Of a stretch of DNA of 64,000 nucleotides, positions 44,037 to 53,384 are shown piece after piece. A program made the position numbers and the translations under genes. This DNA comes from Bog-159 sp035499555 (lineage in GTDB: Bacteria > Acidobacteriota > Terriglobia > Bryobacterales > Bryobacteraceae): the NCBI GenBank assembly GCA_035499555.1, contig DATJYO010000064.1:186001-250000 (forward strand), read 5' to 3'. The stretch's first letter is position 1; every line of letters begins with the position of its first letter. The notes beneath the pieces are model-generated. The model saw nothing but the letters and a program-made list of their open reading frames with translations, ran no database searches and was not told the origin of the DNA.

Positions 44037-46661
44037 ATGAATTGGATTCGCGAGCTGGCCAGGCGTCTTCGCATGCTCCTCGATCGCCGGCGGTTCGACT
44101 CCGCGATCGAAGAGGAGATGAGCCTGCACCGCCGGCTCCGGGAAGAAGAACATCTGGCCGGCGGCGCCTCCCCGGCGGATGCCCGCAACGCCGCGCAGCG
44201 GCGCTTCGGCAACGAAACTCTCCTGCGCGAGCGCAGCCGGAGCGCCTGGGGATGGAACTGGCTGGACACCTCGCGGCAGGACTTGCGGTACGCCCTGCGG
44301 ACCATGCGGAAGAATCCCGGATTTACGCTGGTCGCTCTGCTTACCCTGGCACTCGGCATCGGCGCTAATACGGCGATATTCTCGGTGATTCACGCCGTGC
44401 TCCTGCGCCCGCTTCCCTATGCCAACCCCGGCGAATTGGTGACCTGGCGCAGCACCGAGTCCCAGCTCGATATCGATGACATCCGCGCGCAGAACCGGTC
44501 ATTCTCCGCCGGCGGCGGCGTAAATCCGGAGGTCTTGGATTACACCGGCGGCAGCGAGCCGATGGGCGTGCGCGCCGGATATGTGGATGCCGGGCTGTTC
44601 CAGGCGCTGGGCGTCCCCGCCATGCTGGGCCGGACCTTCCTGCCGGAGGAGGATCGCAAAGGCGGGCCGCGCACGGTGCTCCTCGCCTACCAGTTCTGGC
44701 GGCAGTATCTTTCCGGTGACCCGAAGATCATAGGCAAAGTTCTGCCGTTGGGCGGCAACTCGTACACCGTGATCGGGGTCATGCCGGTGGGATTCACCGT
44801 ACCCGAATACGATCTGGACCTGTTCGTTTCGCTGCGGGTCGTGTACCCCGAAGCCGCCGCCTACCGGGGTGTGCACTTCATGAACAGCTACTGGCGGCTG
44901 AAACCGGGCGTCACGTTGGCTCAGGCCGCCGCGGACCTGAAGGCGGTGGATGCTCGCCTGGCCGCCGATTATCCCGAAGAAGAGAAGAACCGCCACACTC
45001 TGCCCGTACCCCTGCAACAGGCGGTGACCGGTGACATCCGGCCGGCCTTGCTGGTCCTGTTTGGATCGGTGTGCGTGGTGCTCCTGATCGCCTGCGCCAA
45101 TTTTGCCGGACTGCTGTTGGCCCGCACCGCGGCGCGCAGGCGCGAACTGGTGATTCGGGCGGCGTTGGGTGGCGGGCGAGGCCGGCTGCTCCGCCAGAGC
45201 CTGATTGAAAGCACGCTGCTGGCGATCCTGGGCGGCGCCGCCGGCCTGCTGGTGGCCCAATGGGGCACCCTTCTCCTGGCCGCGGCCAAGCCCGCGGCGC
45301 TGGTTCGCTTTCAGGGGATCTCGGTGGACGCGCCGGTGGTGGCATTCGGCTTCATCGTGTCCGTGCTGACCGGCGTGATCTTCGGACTGGTGCCAGCTAT
45401 GCACGCCGCCGCACCGGACATCGCCGGGACCCTGAGCCAACGCACGCGCAGCGACACATTCGGGCCGGCGGCACACGGCTTTCGCCGCATTCTGGTCGTC
45501 TCACAGATGGCCCTTGCCCTGATATTGTTGGCCGGCGCCGGGCTACTCATCAAAGGTTTTGCCCGGCTGCGGGCGGTCGATCCGGGATTCAATCCCGCGC
45601 GCCTGGTCTCTATCTATATTCAATTGCCGGCCACTCGATACGCCGAAATCCCAAAACAGACAACCTTCCGGCGCGAGTTGCTGGACCGTTTGAACGCGAT
45701 TCCGGGCGTGAAGGCAGCCATGGTAGGCGACGTTCCCCTCACCGGTTCGGAGGTGACCCACAGCCTGGCCTTTGACGGACGCCCGCCGGCCGCGGTGGGC
45801 AACGAACCGGAGGTCGATACTTTTGGCGTCATGGGGGATTACTTCCGCGTGATGCAGATCCCGGTGCGTTCCGGCCGTGCCCTGACAGACACCGACCGGG
45901 AGGGGCAGCCGCTGGTGGCAGTGATCAACGAAGCCCTGGCCCGCCAGTTTTATGCCCATCAGAATCCCATCGGGCAACGTATCCGTTGGGCGCGCGAAAC
46001 CGGTCCGCCGCGTTGGATGACGATTGTGGGCGTGGTCGCCGACGTGAAACAGTATTCCCTGGCGCAACCGGCGTACCCGGGTGTCTTCACGCCCTTCGCG
46101 CAGTCCAACGAAGCCTGGAGGCGCTGGATGAGCGTGGTGCTCCGCCTGCCGGCTTCCACCGCCGGCCTGCTTCCCGAGGTGAAGCGCCGGATCTGGCGGC
46201 TCGACAGCCGGATTCCACTGAACCGCATCCAGAGCATGGACGAATTCGTAAGCCTGTCCTTGTCGGAACGGCGATTCAACATGCTTCTGCTCGGCTCCTT
46301 TGCGGCGCTCGCCGTCCTCCTGGCGGCGGTGGGACTCTATGGCATCATTTCATACAGCGTGAGCCAGCGAACCCACGAGTTCGGCATCCGCATGGCGGTC
46401 GGCGCGCGGCCCCGCGACGTGATGACCCTGGTGTTGGGCCATGCGGCGCGTCTGGCGGCCGCCGGCCTGGTTGTGGGTCTTGCCGGCGCGATGGCCCTGA
46501 CACGCCTCATGAAGAGCCTGCTGTATGGTGTGACGCCCACGGATCCCGCGACGCTGGCGATCGTGGTTCTGCTGATGAGCGGCGTGGTGCTCGTCGCGGC
46601 GCTGGTGCCCGCGCGTCGCGCCACTAACGTCGATCCCACGGCCGCCCTGCGCCGCGAGTGA
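44037..46661 (+). CDS. ADOP-type ABC transporter permease (second copy)
   Basis: 874 residues with the same double MacB/FtsX architecture as the gene at 2589, but with a different cytoplasmic start (ELARRLRMLLDRRRFDSAIEEEMSLHRRLREEE), typical of the larger ADOP group. FtsX signatures are LIACANFAGLLLARTAARRRELVIRAALGGGRGRL and a C-terminal GIISYSVSQRTHEFGIRMAVGARPRDV, ending NVDPTAALRRE. GGAGG precedes the ATG. There is no adjacent PadR or ATPase gene, so regulation may act in trans through the palindromes upstream. Its stop abuts the convergent TonB-receptor stop with no spacer. Confidence 0.93.
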   Translation: MNWIRELARRLRMLLDRRRFDSAIEEEMSLHRRLREEEHLAGGASPADARNAAQRRFGNETLLRERSRSAWGWNWLDTSRQDLRYALRTMRKNPGFTLVALLTLALGIGANTAIFSVIHAVLLRPLPYANPGELVTWRSTESQLDIDDIRAQNRSFSAGGGVNPEVLDYTGGSEPMGVRAGYVDAGLFQALGVPAMLGRTFLPEEDRKGGPRTVLLAYQFWRQYLSGDPKIIGKVLPLGGNSYTVIGVMPVGFTVPEYDLDLFVSLRVVYPEAAAYRGVHFMNSYWRLKPGVTLAQAAADLKAVDARLAADYPEEEKNRHTLPVPLQQAVTGDIRPALLVLFGSVCVVLLIACANFAGLLLARTAARRRELVIRAALGGGRGRLLRQSLIESTLLAILGGAAGLLVAQWGTLLLAAAKPAALVRFQGISVDAPVVAFGFIVSVLTGVIFGLVPAMHAAAPDIAGTLSQRTRSDTFGPAAHGFRRILVVSQMALALILLAGAGLLIKGFARLRAVDPGFNPARLVSIYIQLPATRYAEIPKQTTFRRELLDRLNAIPGVKAAMVGDVPLTGSEVTHSLAFDGRPPAAVGNEPEVDTFGVMGDYFRVMQIPVRSGRALTDTDREGQPLVAVINEALARQFYAHQNPIGQRIRWARETGPPRWMTIVGVVADVKQYSLAQPAYPGVFTPFAQSNEAWRRWMSVVLRLPASTAGLLPEVKRRIWRLDSRIPLNRIQSMDEFVSLSLSERRFNMLLLGSFAALAVLLAAVGLYGIISYSVSQRTHEFGIRMAVGARPRDVMTLVLGHAARLAAAGLVVGLAGAMALTRLMKSLLYGVTPTDPATLAIVVLLMSGVVLVAALVPARRATNVDPTAALRRE

Positions 46662-49600
46662 CTAAAACGAAAGCCGCGCGCCTAACTGAAACGCCCGCGG
46701 ACCACCAGAGCCGAAGATGTTCGGCGTCCGCTGCGTGGGGATTCCGAAATTCGGCTCGTTCAGAGCCGCGGCATAACCGGTCAGGTTGGCGATATTGAAG
46801 ATGTTGAAGCACTCGCCGTAGATCGCCAGTTGTACGCGGTCCCCGTGCAGACCAATGTTTTTGGTGAGCCGCAAATCCTGCGAATTGAAACTGTGCGGGA
46901 ACGAGTAACTGCCCGGCAGCGTCAGCGTCGGGATGGTCAGGCCGTAGGCATCCGCCTTGCCCGCATAGTTGGTGTTGAACTGGTTCACCAGTTGCGCCAG
47001 TTCGCCCTTGCCCGCGCTGACGTTGAACTGGTTGTAGCCGATTCCCGGAATCGGCGTGCCGCCCAGAATGTTCTCGCCTCCGGCGATGCTTCCGTTGCCG
47101 TTCAAGTCGATGCCGGCGACGTACGGTTGGAACGGCGGCGCGCTCTGAAAGGACGTGATGCCGGATACCTGGAACTTCCACGGCAGGTCGACCAGAATAC
47201 TTCCGGTCAGGATCTGGTGGCCGGCCTGCGGGCCCCAGCTTGCGAAATAATTGCTTTCGTCGACGATGCCGTTGTACCCCACCTGGCTGGCGTAAGAATA
47301 CGCCAGCGTCCCGGTGGTTCTGTGCGAGAAACGCTTGTCCAGTTTCAACAGCAGACCCGCGTAGTGAGAGCGCCCGCCGCTGACATTGGCCTCAATCACC
47401 CCGGCGGAGCACTCGGCGCTGGTATCGAGCTGCTGGTCGGCGCTCGTACATCGCGGGATCACCGGTCCGTGCACGCTGTAGTAGTGATTCAGGTCCGCGC
47501 CCGTGATGAGTTGGTGCATGTACTGCCGGAATACGAAGTCGGCGCTGACCGCCAGGTCGTCGCGCAACTGGTGCTGCACGCCGATGCTGGCATGCTCGGA
47601 ATAGGGCAGCCGGAAGTTCACCGGAATCAGAGCGCTCATCGGCGCTGTTTTGAACAACTGGATGTTGCGCACCGCCAGGCTGGTGTTGCCCGGCGGTCCC
47701 AGTTCCGCCACCGCGCCGTTGAGGAATACCGGGAACAGACGATCGAACTCCAGCAGGGTAAAACTGGTCGGCTCGGAACTGAGCGCCGTCGGTTGAAAAG
47801 GTCCCGGCAGATTGGCGAAGCCGTTAATAGCGGCAATGTCCGGAAAGAACAGGCTGTCCGGCAACAGCGCGCGGCCGGTGCCTTGCGGACCCAACAGCGC
47901 GCGCTCGATCAACCGGTTGAACAGGTCCCAGGTGTCATAGTAGAGGGCCGCGCCGCCGCGCACCACCGTCTTGTTGTCGTTCGTGGGCGCCCAGGTGAAT
48001 CCGATCATGGGACTGAAGTCGTGCGGCTGGTGCTGTTCGTGGCCCAGGCCGCTCGGGCCCAGGATAGGCGTCAGGTAGGTGGGCTTGGTCAGGTCGAAAT
48101 TCAGCGCGTTGCTTTCATAAGACCATGCCAGTCCATACTGCAAGCTGAACCGCGGCCGGATCCGCCAGGTGTCCTCGGCATACACATGCAACAGATTGTC
48201 GTGGTCCGCGTTCCCCCTGTTCCACAGCGGCGGCTGATTGATGTCGCCCACACCCATTTCGAAACCGGCCACGGGAAGCCGGGCCAGATCGCTCACCGTA
48301 TTGAACGTGGAAGGGATATGGATCTGGTAGGCGGACAGTCCGGCGGCGGCCAGTTCCTGGTCGAAGCCCTGCACCAGTTCCGGCGACCAAAGCACTACCG
48401 CGGCGGGAGAGGCGTAAGCATAAGTTCCGTAGCCGATCTGATACTCCCAGGATCCGCCAAACTTCAACGAGTGCGCGCCCTTCTGCCAACTCAGGTTGTC
48501 CGTAAAGATCTGGCGCCGCAGGATGCGGCTTTGCGGCGCGTTGGTCGCTGGTCCGATAGAGAAGTTACTGACGCCGTATATGCCGATGTTCGGTCCTCCC
48601 AGACCGATGCACGGAGCGGGACAATTCGCTGCGGTGGCCGGGTTGAGCCGGTTGGACCAAAACGTCATGGAGTAACGAAATTCGTTGGCAGTCGTGGGCG
48701 TCAGCACACTGACGAGCGAGAATACGCCCGAGTCGGCCCAGTTGGTGTTCAGGTTCCAGTCCGACGGCTGGTCGCCCAGCGCGGGAGGCGCGAACGAACT
48801 GTTGCCGTCGTGCGAGTAACGGACGAAGGCGGTGTGCCTGGCGCTGATCCGCCAGTCGATCCGCTCGAACAATTCGTTGGAATGCAGCGGGCTGGCGGCA
48901 TTGACGCCGAACGCGCTGAAGAGCGGATCGCTCGGAAAGGAGCTGAAGACCGCCGTCTGATTGGAGTGCTCCAGGCTGGAGAAAAAGAACAGCTTGTCCT
49001 TCTTGACGGGGCCGCCCAGCGAATAGGCTTCGTTCTTGCGCTGGAAGAACGGGCTGGCCGGCTCGTTGGGATCCCGCGCCAGGTACGGATAAGCCGCCAT
49101 GTTGTGGTCGCGATACACAAAGAGCCCATCGCCGTGAAAGCTGTTGCCGCCTGACCGCGACGCTATGTTCACCGTGCCGCCGGCGCCGATGCCATTCGAC
49201 AGGTCGAAGTTGGTGGACGAAAGCTGGAACTCCTGCACCACCTCCTGCGAGAAGTTCTGTTGCGTGCCGCCCGTCACCGAATCCTGTACCGTCGCGCCGT
49301 CCACCGTGATGCGCACGGAATTATTCGTGGAACTGGCTCCCAGAATGGACACATTGAATTGCTGGTTATACTGGCCAGCATTACTGGCCGACACCGTAAC
49401 TCCCGGCTCCAACATGGCCAGTTGCAGGAAGTCGCGGCCGTTCAACGGCAGGTTTTGGATGCGCTCGCGGGTGATGACCCCCGAAATCTCGTGACTGTCG
49501 TAAGAGATCTGCGCGGCTTCTCCCTGGACGCTGACCACTTCGGTGGCCGCCCCCACCTCCATCACCAGGTCAACCGTGGCGGTCTGGCCGACTTGCACTG

Positions 49601-49883
49601 TGGCGTTCTCCACCAGCGTGCGAAAGCCCTGAGCCAGCGCTTTCACGCTGTAACTGCCGGCCGGCAGTGACGCTGTGGCGAAAGAACCGTCGGCGCCGGT
49701 CGCGACCTGCCGTTCGGCGCCGGTATCCTTATTGGTCACGGTTATGGCGACGCCCGGCATGACTGCACCGCTGGTATCGTGAACCGTGCCGTTCAGCGAG
49801 CCCACGGGTGCTTGTGCTATAGCCTCGATCGCCGCCGCCGCGAGACACAACAGCCACACGGCGACCCGGGTTTGAGCGGCCAT
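46662..49883 (-). CDS. Oar-like TonB-dependent receptor (second copy)
   Basis: 1073 residues. A signal peptide (VWLLCLAAAAIEAIAQ) precedes a carboxypeptidase-regulatory-like domain (GSLNGTVHDTSGAVMPGVAITVTNKDTG), a plug (ITRERIQNLPLNGRDFLQLAMLEPGVTV; ITVDGATVQDSVTGG) and a beta barrel ending GPRAFQLGARLSF. It imports or senses an unknown large ligand across the outer membrane. It is a separate lineage from the receptor at 10833 and no enzyme genes are cotranscribed with it, so the substrate cannot be guessed. The next gene on this strand lies 110 bases downstream of its start on the other side, so it probably has its own promoter near 49900. Confidence 0.92.
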   Translation of the reverse strand: MAAQTRVAVWLLCLAAAAIEAIAQAPVGSLNGTVHDTSGAVMPGVAITVTNKDTGAERQVATGADGSFATASLPAGSYSVKALAQGFRTLVENATVQVGQTATVDLVMEVGAATEVVSVQGEAAQISYDSHEISGVITRERIQNLPLNGRDFLQLAMLEPGVTVSASNAGQYNQQFNVSILGASSTNNSVRITVDGATVQDSVTGGTQQNFSQEVVQEFQLSSTNFDLSNGIGAGGTVNIASRSGGNSFHGDGLFVYRDHNMAAYPYLARDPNEPASPFFQRKNEAYSLGGPVKKDKLFFFSSLEHSNQTAVFSSFPSDPLFSAFGVNAASPLHSNELFERIDWRISARHTAFVRYSHDGNSSFAPPALGDQPSDWNLNTNWADSGVFSLVSVLTPTTANEFRYSMTFWSNRLNPATAANCPAPCIGLGGPNIGIYGVSNFSIGPATNAPQSRILRRQIFTDNLSWQKGAHSLKFGGSWEYQIGYGTYAYASPAAVVLWSPELVQGFDQELAAAGLSAYQIHIPSTFNTVSDLARLPVAGFEMGVGDINQPPLWNRGNADHDNLLHVYAEDTWRIRPRFSLQYGLAWSYESNALNFDLTKPTYLTPILGPSGLGHEQHQPHDFSPMIGFTWAPTNDNKTVVRGGAALYYDTWDLFNRLIERALLGPQGTGRALLPDSLFFPDIAAINGFANLPGPFQPTALSSEPTSFTLLEFDRLFPVFLNGAVAELGPPGNTSLAVRNIQLFKTAPMSALIPVNFRLPYSEHASIGVQHQLRDDLAVSADFVFRQYMHQLITGADLNHYYSVHGPVIPRCTSADQQLDTSAECSAGVIEANVSGGRSHYAGLLLKLDKRFSHRTTGTLAYSYASQVGYNGIVDESNYFASWGPQAGHQILTGSILVDLPWKFQVSGITSFQSAPPFQPYVAGIDLNGNGSIAGGENILGGTPIPGIGYNQFNVSAGKGELAQLVNQFNTNYAGKADAYGLTIPTLTLPGSYSFPHSFNSQDLRLTKNIGLHGDRVQLAIYGECFNIFNIANLTGYAAALNEPNFGIPTQRTPNIFGSGGPRAFQLGARLSF

Positions 49884-49993
49884 TCATTACCCTCCTGCCC
49901 TGAGTTGTCTACGTTGGGTTTAGGTTATGCCTGCCGCCGGGGCGCTGTCAAGTTTCGGACGGCTTCCATCCCGGAAAGCGACCGCCGGCGCGT

Positions 49994-50965
49994 TCAACCG
50001 TTCAGGAACGTCTCGATCTCCGCCACTTCCTCGGGGCTCAGCCGGAACTCGGCCGCGCCGATCACGCCTTCCACCTGTTTGGCCGAGCGCATGCCGACGA
50101 TCGCTGCCGTCACCGCCGGGTGCCGCAGGGTCCACGCAATGGCGACCTCGCCCGCCGTGCGCCCGTGCCGCCCGCCGATCTCCCGCAGCCGCTCCGCCAG
50201 TTCCAGGTTACGGCTGAGCTGCGGCTCCTGAAAGGCCGCCACCCGCCGCCGGAAATCGTCCTCCGGGAACGCCGCCACGCGTTCCCGAGTCATGGCCCCG
50301 GTCAGCAGGCCCGATTTCATCGGCGAATATACAAGCACGCCGATTCCGTTAGCTTGCGTGTACGGCAGGACGGTTTCCTCGATTCCCCGCGTGAGCATCG
50401 AATAGGGCGGCTGCAAGGACGTGATGGGGGCAATGGCTTGCGCCCGCCGCATCTGGTCGGCGTTGAAGTTCGACACCCCGATCCACCGCACCTTGCCCTG
50501 GCGCCGCAAGTCCGCCATCGCCGTCCAGCCTTCTTCGATATCCTCCTCCGGCTCGGGCCAGTGGATCTGATAGAGATCGATGACGTCGAGCTGCAGGCGC
50601 CGCAGACTGGCTTCCACTTCGCGGCGTATGGAATCCGTCTTGAGGCTCCTGCCGATTTCGCGTTGTTCGTTCCACACACGTTCGCACTTGGTGAAGACGA
50701 ACGGCTTTCGCGGCCGGCCTTTCAGCGCGCGCGCGACCACTTCTTCGGAATGGCCCAATCCATACACGGCCGCCGTGTCGATCCAGTTGAGCCCGCCGTC
50801 GAGCGCCGCGTGGATGGCGGCCACGGATGCATCGTCGTCCTGCGGCCCCCAGGCGAACGCCCAGCCGCCTCCGCCCATGGCCCATGCGCCGATGCCGATC
50901 CGCGTAAGATGCATGTCGCTGTTGCCGAGTTGTTTGGTTTGCATGCCAGATTTCATGATATCCAT
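49994..50965 (-). CDS. aldo/keto reductase
   Basis: 323 residues of the AKR barrel: GLNWIDTAAVYGLGHSEEVV holds the catalytic Asp and Tyr, FVFTKCERVW the Lys and DLYQIHWPEP the His. The C-terminal NADPH site reads AAIVGMRSAKQVEG. It reduces aldehydes or ketones with NADPH; the natural substrate is unknown. ATG codons at 50965, 50956 and 50944 compete; GGAT before 50956 gives it slight support. It is divergent from the SDR gene, whose start is only a few bases away. Confidence 0.92.
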   Translation of the reverse strand: MDIMKSGMQTKQLGNSDMHLTRIGIGAWAMGGGGWAFAWGPQDDDASVAAIHAALDGGLNWIDTAAVYGLGHSEEVVARALKGRPRKPFVFTKCERVWNEQREIGRSLKTDSIRREVEASLRRLQLDVIDLYQIHWPEPEEDIEEGWTAMADLRRQGKVRWIGVSNFNADQMRRAQAIAPITSLQPPYSMLTRGIEETVLPYTQANGIGVLVYSPMKSGLLTGAMTRERVAAFPEDDFRRRVAAFQEPQLSRNLELAERLREIGGRHGRTAGEVAIAWTLRHPAVTAAIVGMRSAKQVEGVIGAAEFRLSPEEVAEIETFLNG

Positions 50966-50970
50966 TCAAC

Positions 50971-51804
50971 ATGCGCCGATTGGAACCTGGAGTGGCACTA
51001 GTCACCGGCGGCGGACGCGGTCTGGGCCGGGCGTTCGCGGTCGCCCTGGCACAAAATGGAATGCGCGTGGCCGTGGCGGCGCGCAGCGCCGATCAACTGG
51101 CGGAAACGGTTTCGCTCATTCGCGCCGAAGGCCATACCGCCATCGCGATCCAAGCCGATATCACCGATGAACCGTCCGTGAATTCGATGGCCGAGACGGT
51201 CGCGGCGCGACTCGGCCCGGTCGACCTGCTGGTGAACAGTGCCGGAGCCGGGCCTCCGTTCGGTCCGACTTGGGAACTGGACGCCGGGCAGTGGTGGCGG
51301 ACTGTGGAGATCAACCTGAAGGGACCCTTGCTCTGCTGTAATGCGGTCTTGCCGGGCATGACCCGGCGCCGGCGCGGGAGGATCGTCAATGTGGCCAGCG
51401 GAGCGGGCGCGCGCAGCATTCCGTACATGTCCGCCTATGTCACCAGCAAAGCGGCTCTGATCCGGCTCACCGAAGTTCTGGCGGATGAAGCGCGGCCATG
51501 CGGCGTTTCGTTGTTTGCCATTCAGCCGGGGACCGTGCGCACGGCTATGGCTGAGGAACTGCTGCAGTCCGGCGCCGGGAAGCGCTGGCTGCCCTGGTTT
51601 GGGAAGATCTTCGAAGAGGGCCGGGACGACCCGCCGGAGGCCGGCGTCGAGCTGGTGTTGTACCTGGCCTCGGGGGCCGCCGACGGCTTGTCCGGACGGT
51701 TCTTCGCCGCGCCTGGATCGCCCGCCGACATTCTCGCGCGGCAGGACGAAATCCTGGCGCATGACCTGCACGCGTTGCGCGTCCGCTTCCGCGCGGACCG
51801 CTAA
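50971..51804 (+). CDS. short-chain dehydrogenase/reductase
   Basis: 277 residues of the classical SDR family: the cofactor loop TGGGRGLG (12-19), NSAG (89-92), the catalytic Ser in NVASGAG and the YxxxK pair in SAYVTSKAALIRL. The Arg after the second strand (AARSADQ) suggests NADP. The substrate is unknown. The ATG lies five bases from the longest possible start of the divergent aldo/keto reductase and has no Shine-Dalgarno, so a leaderless message is possible. The stop overlaps the convergent CGNR gene by four bases. Confidence 0.9.
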   Translation: MRRLEPGVALVTGGGRGLGRAFAVALAQNGMRVAVAARSADQLAETVSLIRAEGHTAIAIQADITDEPSVNSMAETVAARLGPVDLLVNSAGAGPPFGPTWELDAGQWWRTVEINLKGPLLCCNAVLPGMTRRRRGRIVNVASGAGARSIPYMSAYVTSKAALIRLTEVLADEARPCGVSLFAIQPGTVRTAMAEELLQSGAGKRWLPWFGKIFEEGRDDPPEAGVELVLYLASGAADGLSGRFFAAPGSPADILARQDEILAHDLHALRVRFRADR

Positions 51805-52403
51805 GCGCGCCGTGATTGAAATCGCCGGGCTTTCTCGCGGTTGCCGCAGATGCGCATGTCGCACCAGCGGCGCGTGTGATTCTTGCTGCGATCGAGAAAC
51901 AGCCAGCGGCACGAGGGGGCGCCGCATTCGTGAACCGCGGCGCAATCCGGGGAGGTGAGCAGCTCGGCGGCGGCTTCGACGATGAGAGTCAGCGGACCCG
52001 CGGCGGACGCGGCCGCGTCGCGCCGCCAGGCGAATCCATTTCGAGTGCGGATCAGCGCGGCCGGAGTCCGGGTTTTCGCCAGGAAGCCGTTGAGCGTTTG
52101 CAGGCATGGGCGGGGCGGCCTCCGCCTGCGGGCCGCGGCCTGTAACAGAAGGTACAGCGCTTCCCGCATCTCGATGGCTTTACGCAGGGCGCGCGTCCGG
52201 GCGCCGGGTGAGGTTCGCCGCAGCAGCCTGGCCGCCTCCGTCGCCGTGATGATTCCGGATTGCGCGGCGAATGCCAGGAAACGCTCGTAGCTGGGCAAAA
52301 GCTCCGTCAGGCGCGCGGCGTCGTAGCGGTTGTCGAGCGTATTGGCGAAATCCAGCGCCACGTGCCCCGCCACCAGTTGAAATTCCTCCGCCACCGCCCT
52401 CAT
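51801..52403 (-). CDS. CGNR zinc finger (ABATE-domain) regulator
   Basis: 200 residues. The N-terminal ABATE domain (FQLVAGHVALDFANTLDNR, then helical) is followed by the C-terminal CGNR zinc finger: CGAPSCRWLFLDRSKNHTRRWCDMRICGNREKARRF. This family is thought to bind DNA through the finger and to respond to stress or small molecules through the N-terminal domain. It is divergent from an EamA exporter 37 bases away, with a palindrome between them, and so probably controls that exporter. Confidence 0.9.
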   Translation of the reverse strand: MRAVAEEFQLVAGHVALDFANTLDNRYDAARLTELLPSYERFLAFAAQSGIITATEAARLLRRTSPGARTRALRKAIEMREALYLLLQAAARRRRPPRPCLQTLNGFLAKTRTPAALIRTRNGFAWRRDAAASAAGPLTLIVEAAAELLTSPDCAAVHECGAPSCRWLFLDRSKNHTRRWCDMRICGNREKARRFQSRRA

Positions 52404-52416
52404 TCTACCATAACCG

Positions 52417-52433
52417 TCAAAAATATGTTTTGA
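52417..52433. promoter_or_regulatory. palindrome between CGNR regulator and EamA exporter
   Basis: TCAAAA-ATATG-TTTTGA, perfect six-base arms, in the 37-base gap between two divergent starts. A bound repressor would cover both promoters. Confidence 0.5.
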
Positions 52434-52440
52434 TAGTTAG

Positions 52441-53382
52441 ATGGAGGAACGCGGAACGCGGGCCAAGACGCTGGCGGCCTGGGCGGCGGTATACCTGATC
52501 TGGGGATCCACGTACCTCGCCATCAAAGTGGCCGTGGCGGCGCTGCCTCCCTGGTTCGCCGCGGGCGTGCGCTTCCTTACCGCGGGCGCGCTGCTCTATG
52601 GCTGGGCCCGCCTGCGGCGCGCCGCGCCTCCGGCCCGCGCCCATTGGCCTGGCATCTGGCTGCTCGCCGTCCTGATGTTCCTGGTCTGTTACAGCAGCCT
52701 GTTCTGGGCCGAGAAAACCATCCCGTCCGGCGCCGCCTCGGTGCTGGTGGCGACTCTGCCCGCGTGGGTTCTGGTGTTCGAAATCTCGATTCTGAAAACC
52801 CAACGGGCCACGCCCCTGATGTTGCTGGCGTTGGCTTGCGGACTGGCGGGCGTGGTGCTGCTCTCCGGCAGCCTGCGTGCGCGTATCGGCTCCAGCGCCT
52901 GGGCCCCGTGCGCCGCGATCCTGCTTTGTGAGATTTCCTGGGCCGCCGGATCGGTGCTCTCCAAGCGCATGGCCTTGCCCCCATCCCACGCCATCAATGC
53001 CGGCGCGCAAATGCTCTGCGGAGGCGTCCTGCTAATGGTGGGGTCCGCCCTGACGGGGGAGTGGCGGGAGTTGCGGCCGCCGCCGCTTTCGGCGGTCCTG
53101 GCAATGATTTATCTGATTGTCGCCGGATCGCTGGTGGCCTACAGTTCCTTCGTTTGGCTGCTGGGACGAATGAGTCCGACGCGGCTGTCCAGCTACGCGT
53201 ATGTGAATCCCGTGGTGGCTTTGACTCTGGGCTGCCTGTTGGGCGGCGAAACGCTGGGCCCCACCGCCTTGGCCGGTTGCGGCCTGGTGCTGGCCAGCGT
53301 GGTGCTGATCCTCAACCGCAAGAGCGGGGCCCGGCCGCCCGCCCGCGCGCCGATAGCCGTGGCGCCGCTCGCGGAGCCGTGA
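52441..53382 (+). CDS. EamA/DMT-family exporter
   Basis: 313 residues with ten predicted membrane segments in two EamA halves: WAAVYLIWGSTYLAIKVAVAALPPWFAAGVRFLTAG opens the first, AAILLCEISWAAGSVLSKRMAL the second, which ends SSYAYVNPVVALTLGCLLGGETL. The family exports amino acids, metabolites or drugs. GATAGT lies four bases before the ATG and there is no Shine-Dalgarno upstream, so the promoter sits very close to the start. Probably regulated by the divergent CGNR protein. Confidence 0.92.
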   Translation: MEERGTRAKTLAAWAAVYLIWGSTYLAIKVAVAALPPWFAAGVRFLTAGALLYGWARLRRAAPPARAHWPGIWLLAVLMFLVCYSSLFWAEKTIPSGAASVLVATLPAWVLVFEISILKTQRATPLMLLALACGLAGVVLLSGSLRARIGSSAWAPCAAILLCEISWAAGSVLSKRMALPPSHAINAGAQMLCGGVLLMVGSALTGEWRELRPPPLSAVLAMIYLIVAGSLVAYSSFVWLLGRMSPTRLSSYAYVNPVVALTLGCLLGGETLGPTALAGCGLVLASVVLILNRKSGARPPARAPIAVAPLAEP

Positions 53383-53384
53383 AA

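Noticed and set aside
46830..49154. 774-codon open frame on the plus strand
   Set aside because: Antisense to the second Oar-like receptor, which has clear plug and barrel motifs; Arg/Gln/Val-rich shadow composition.
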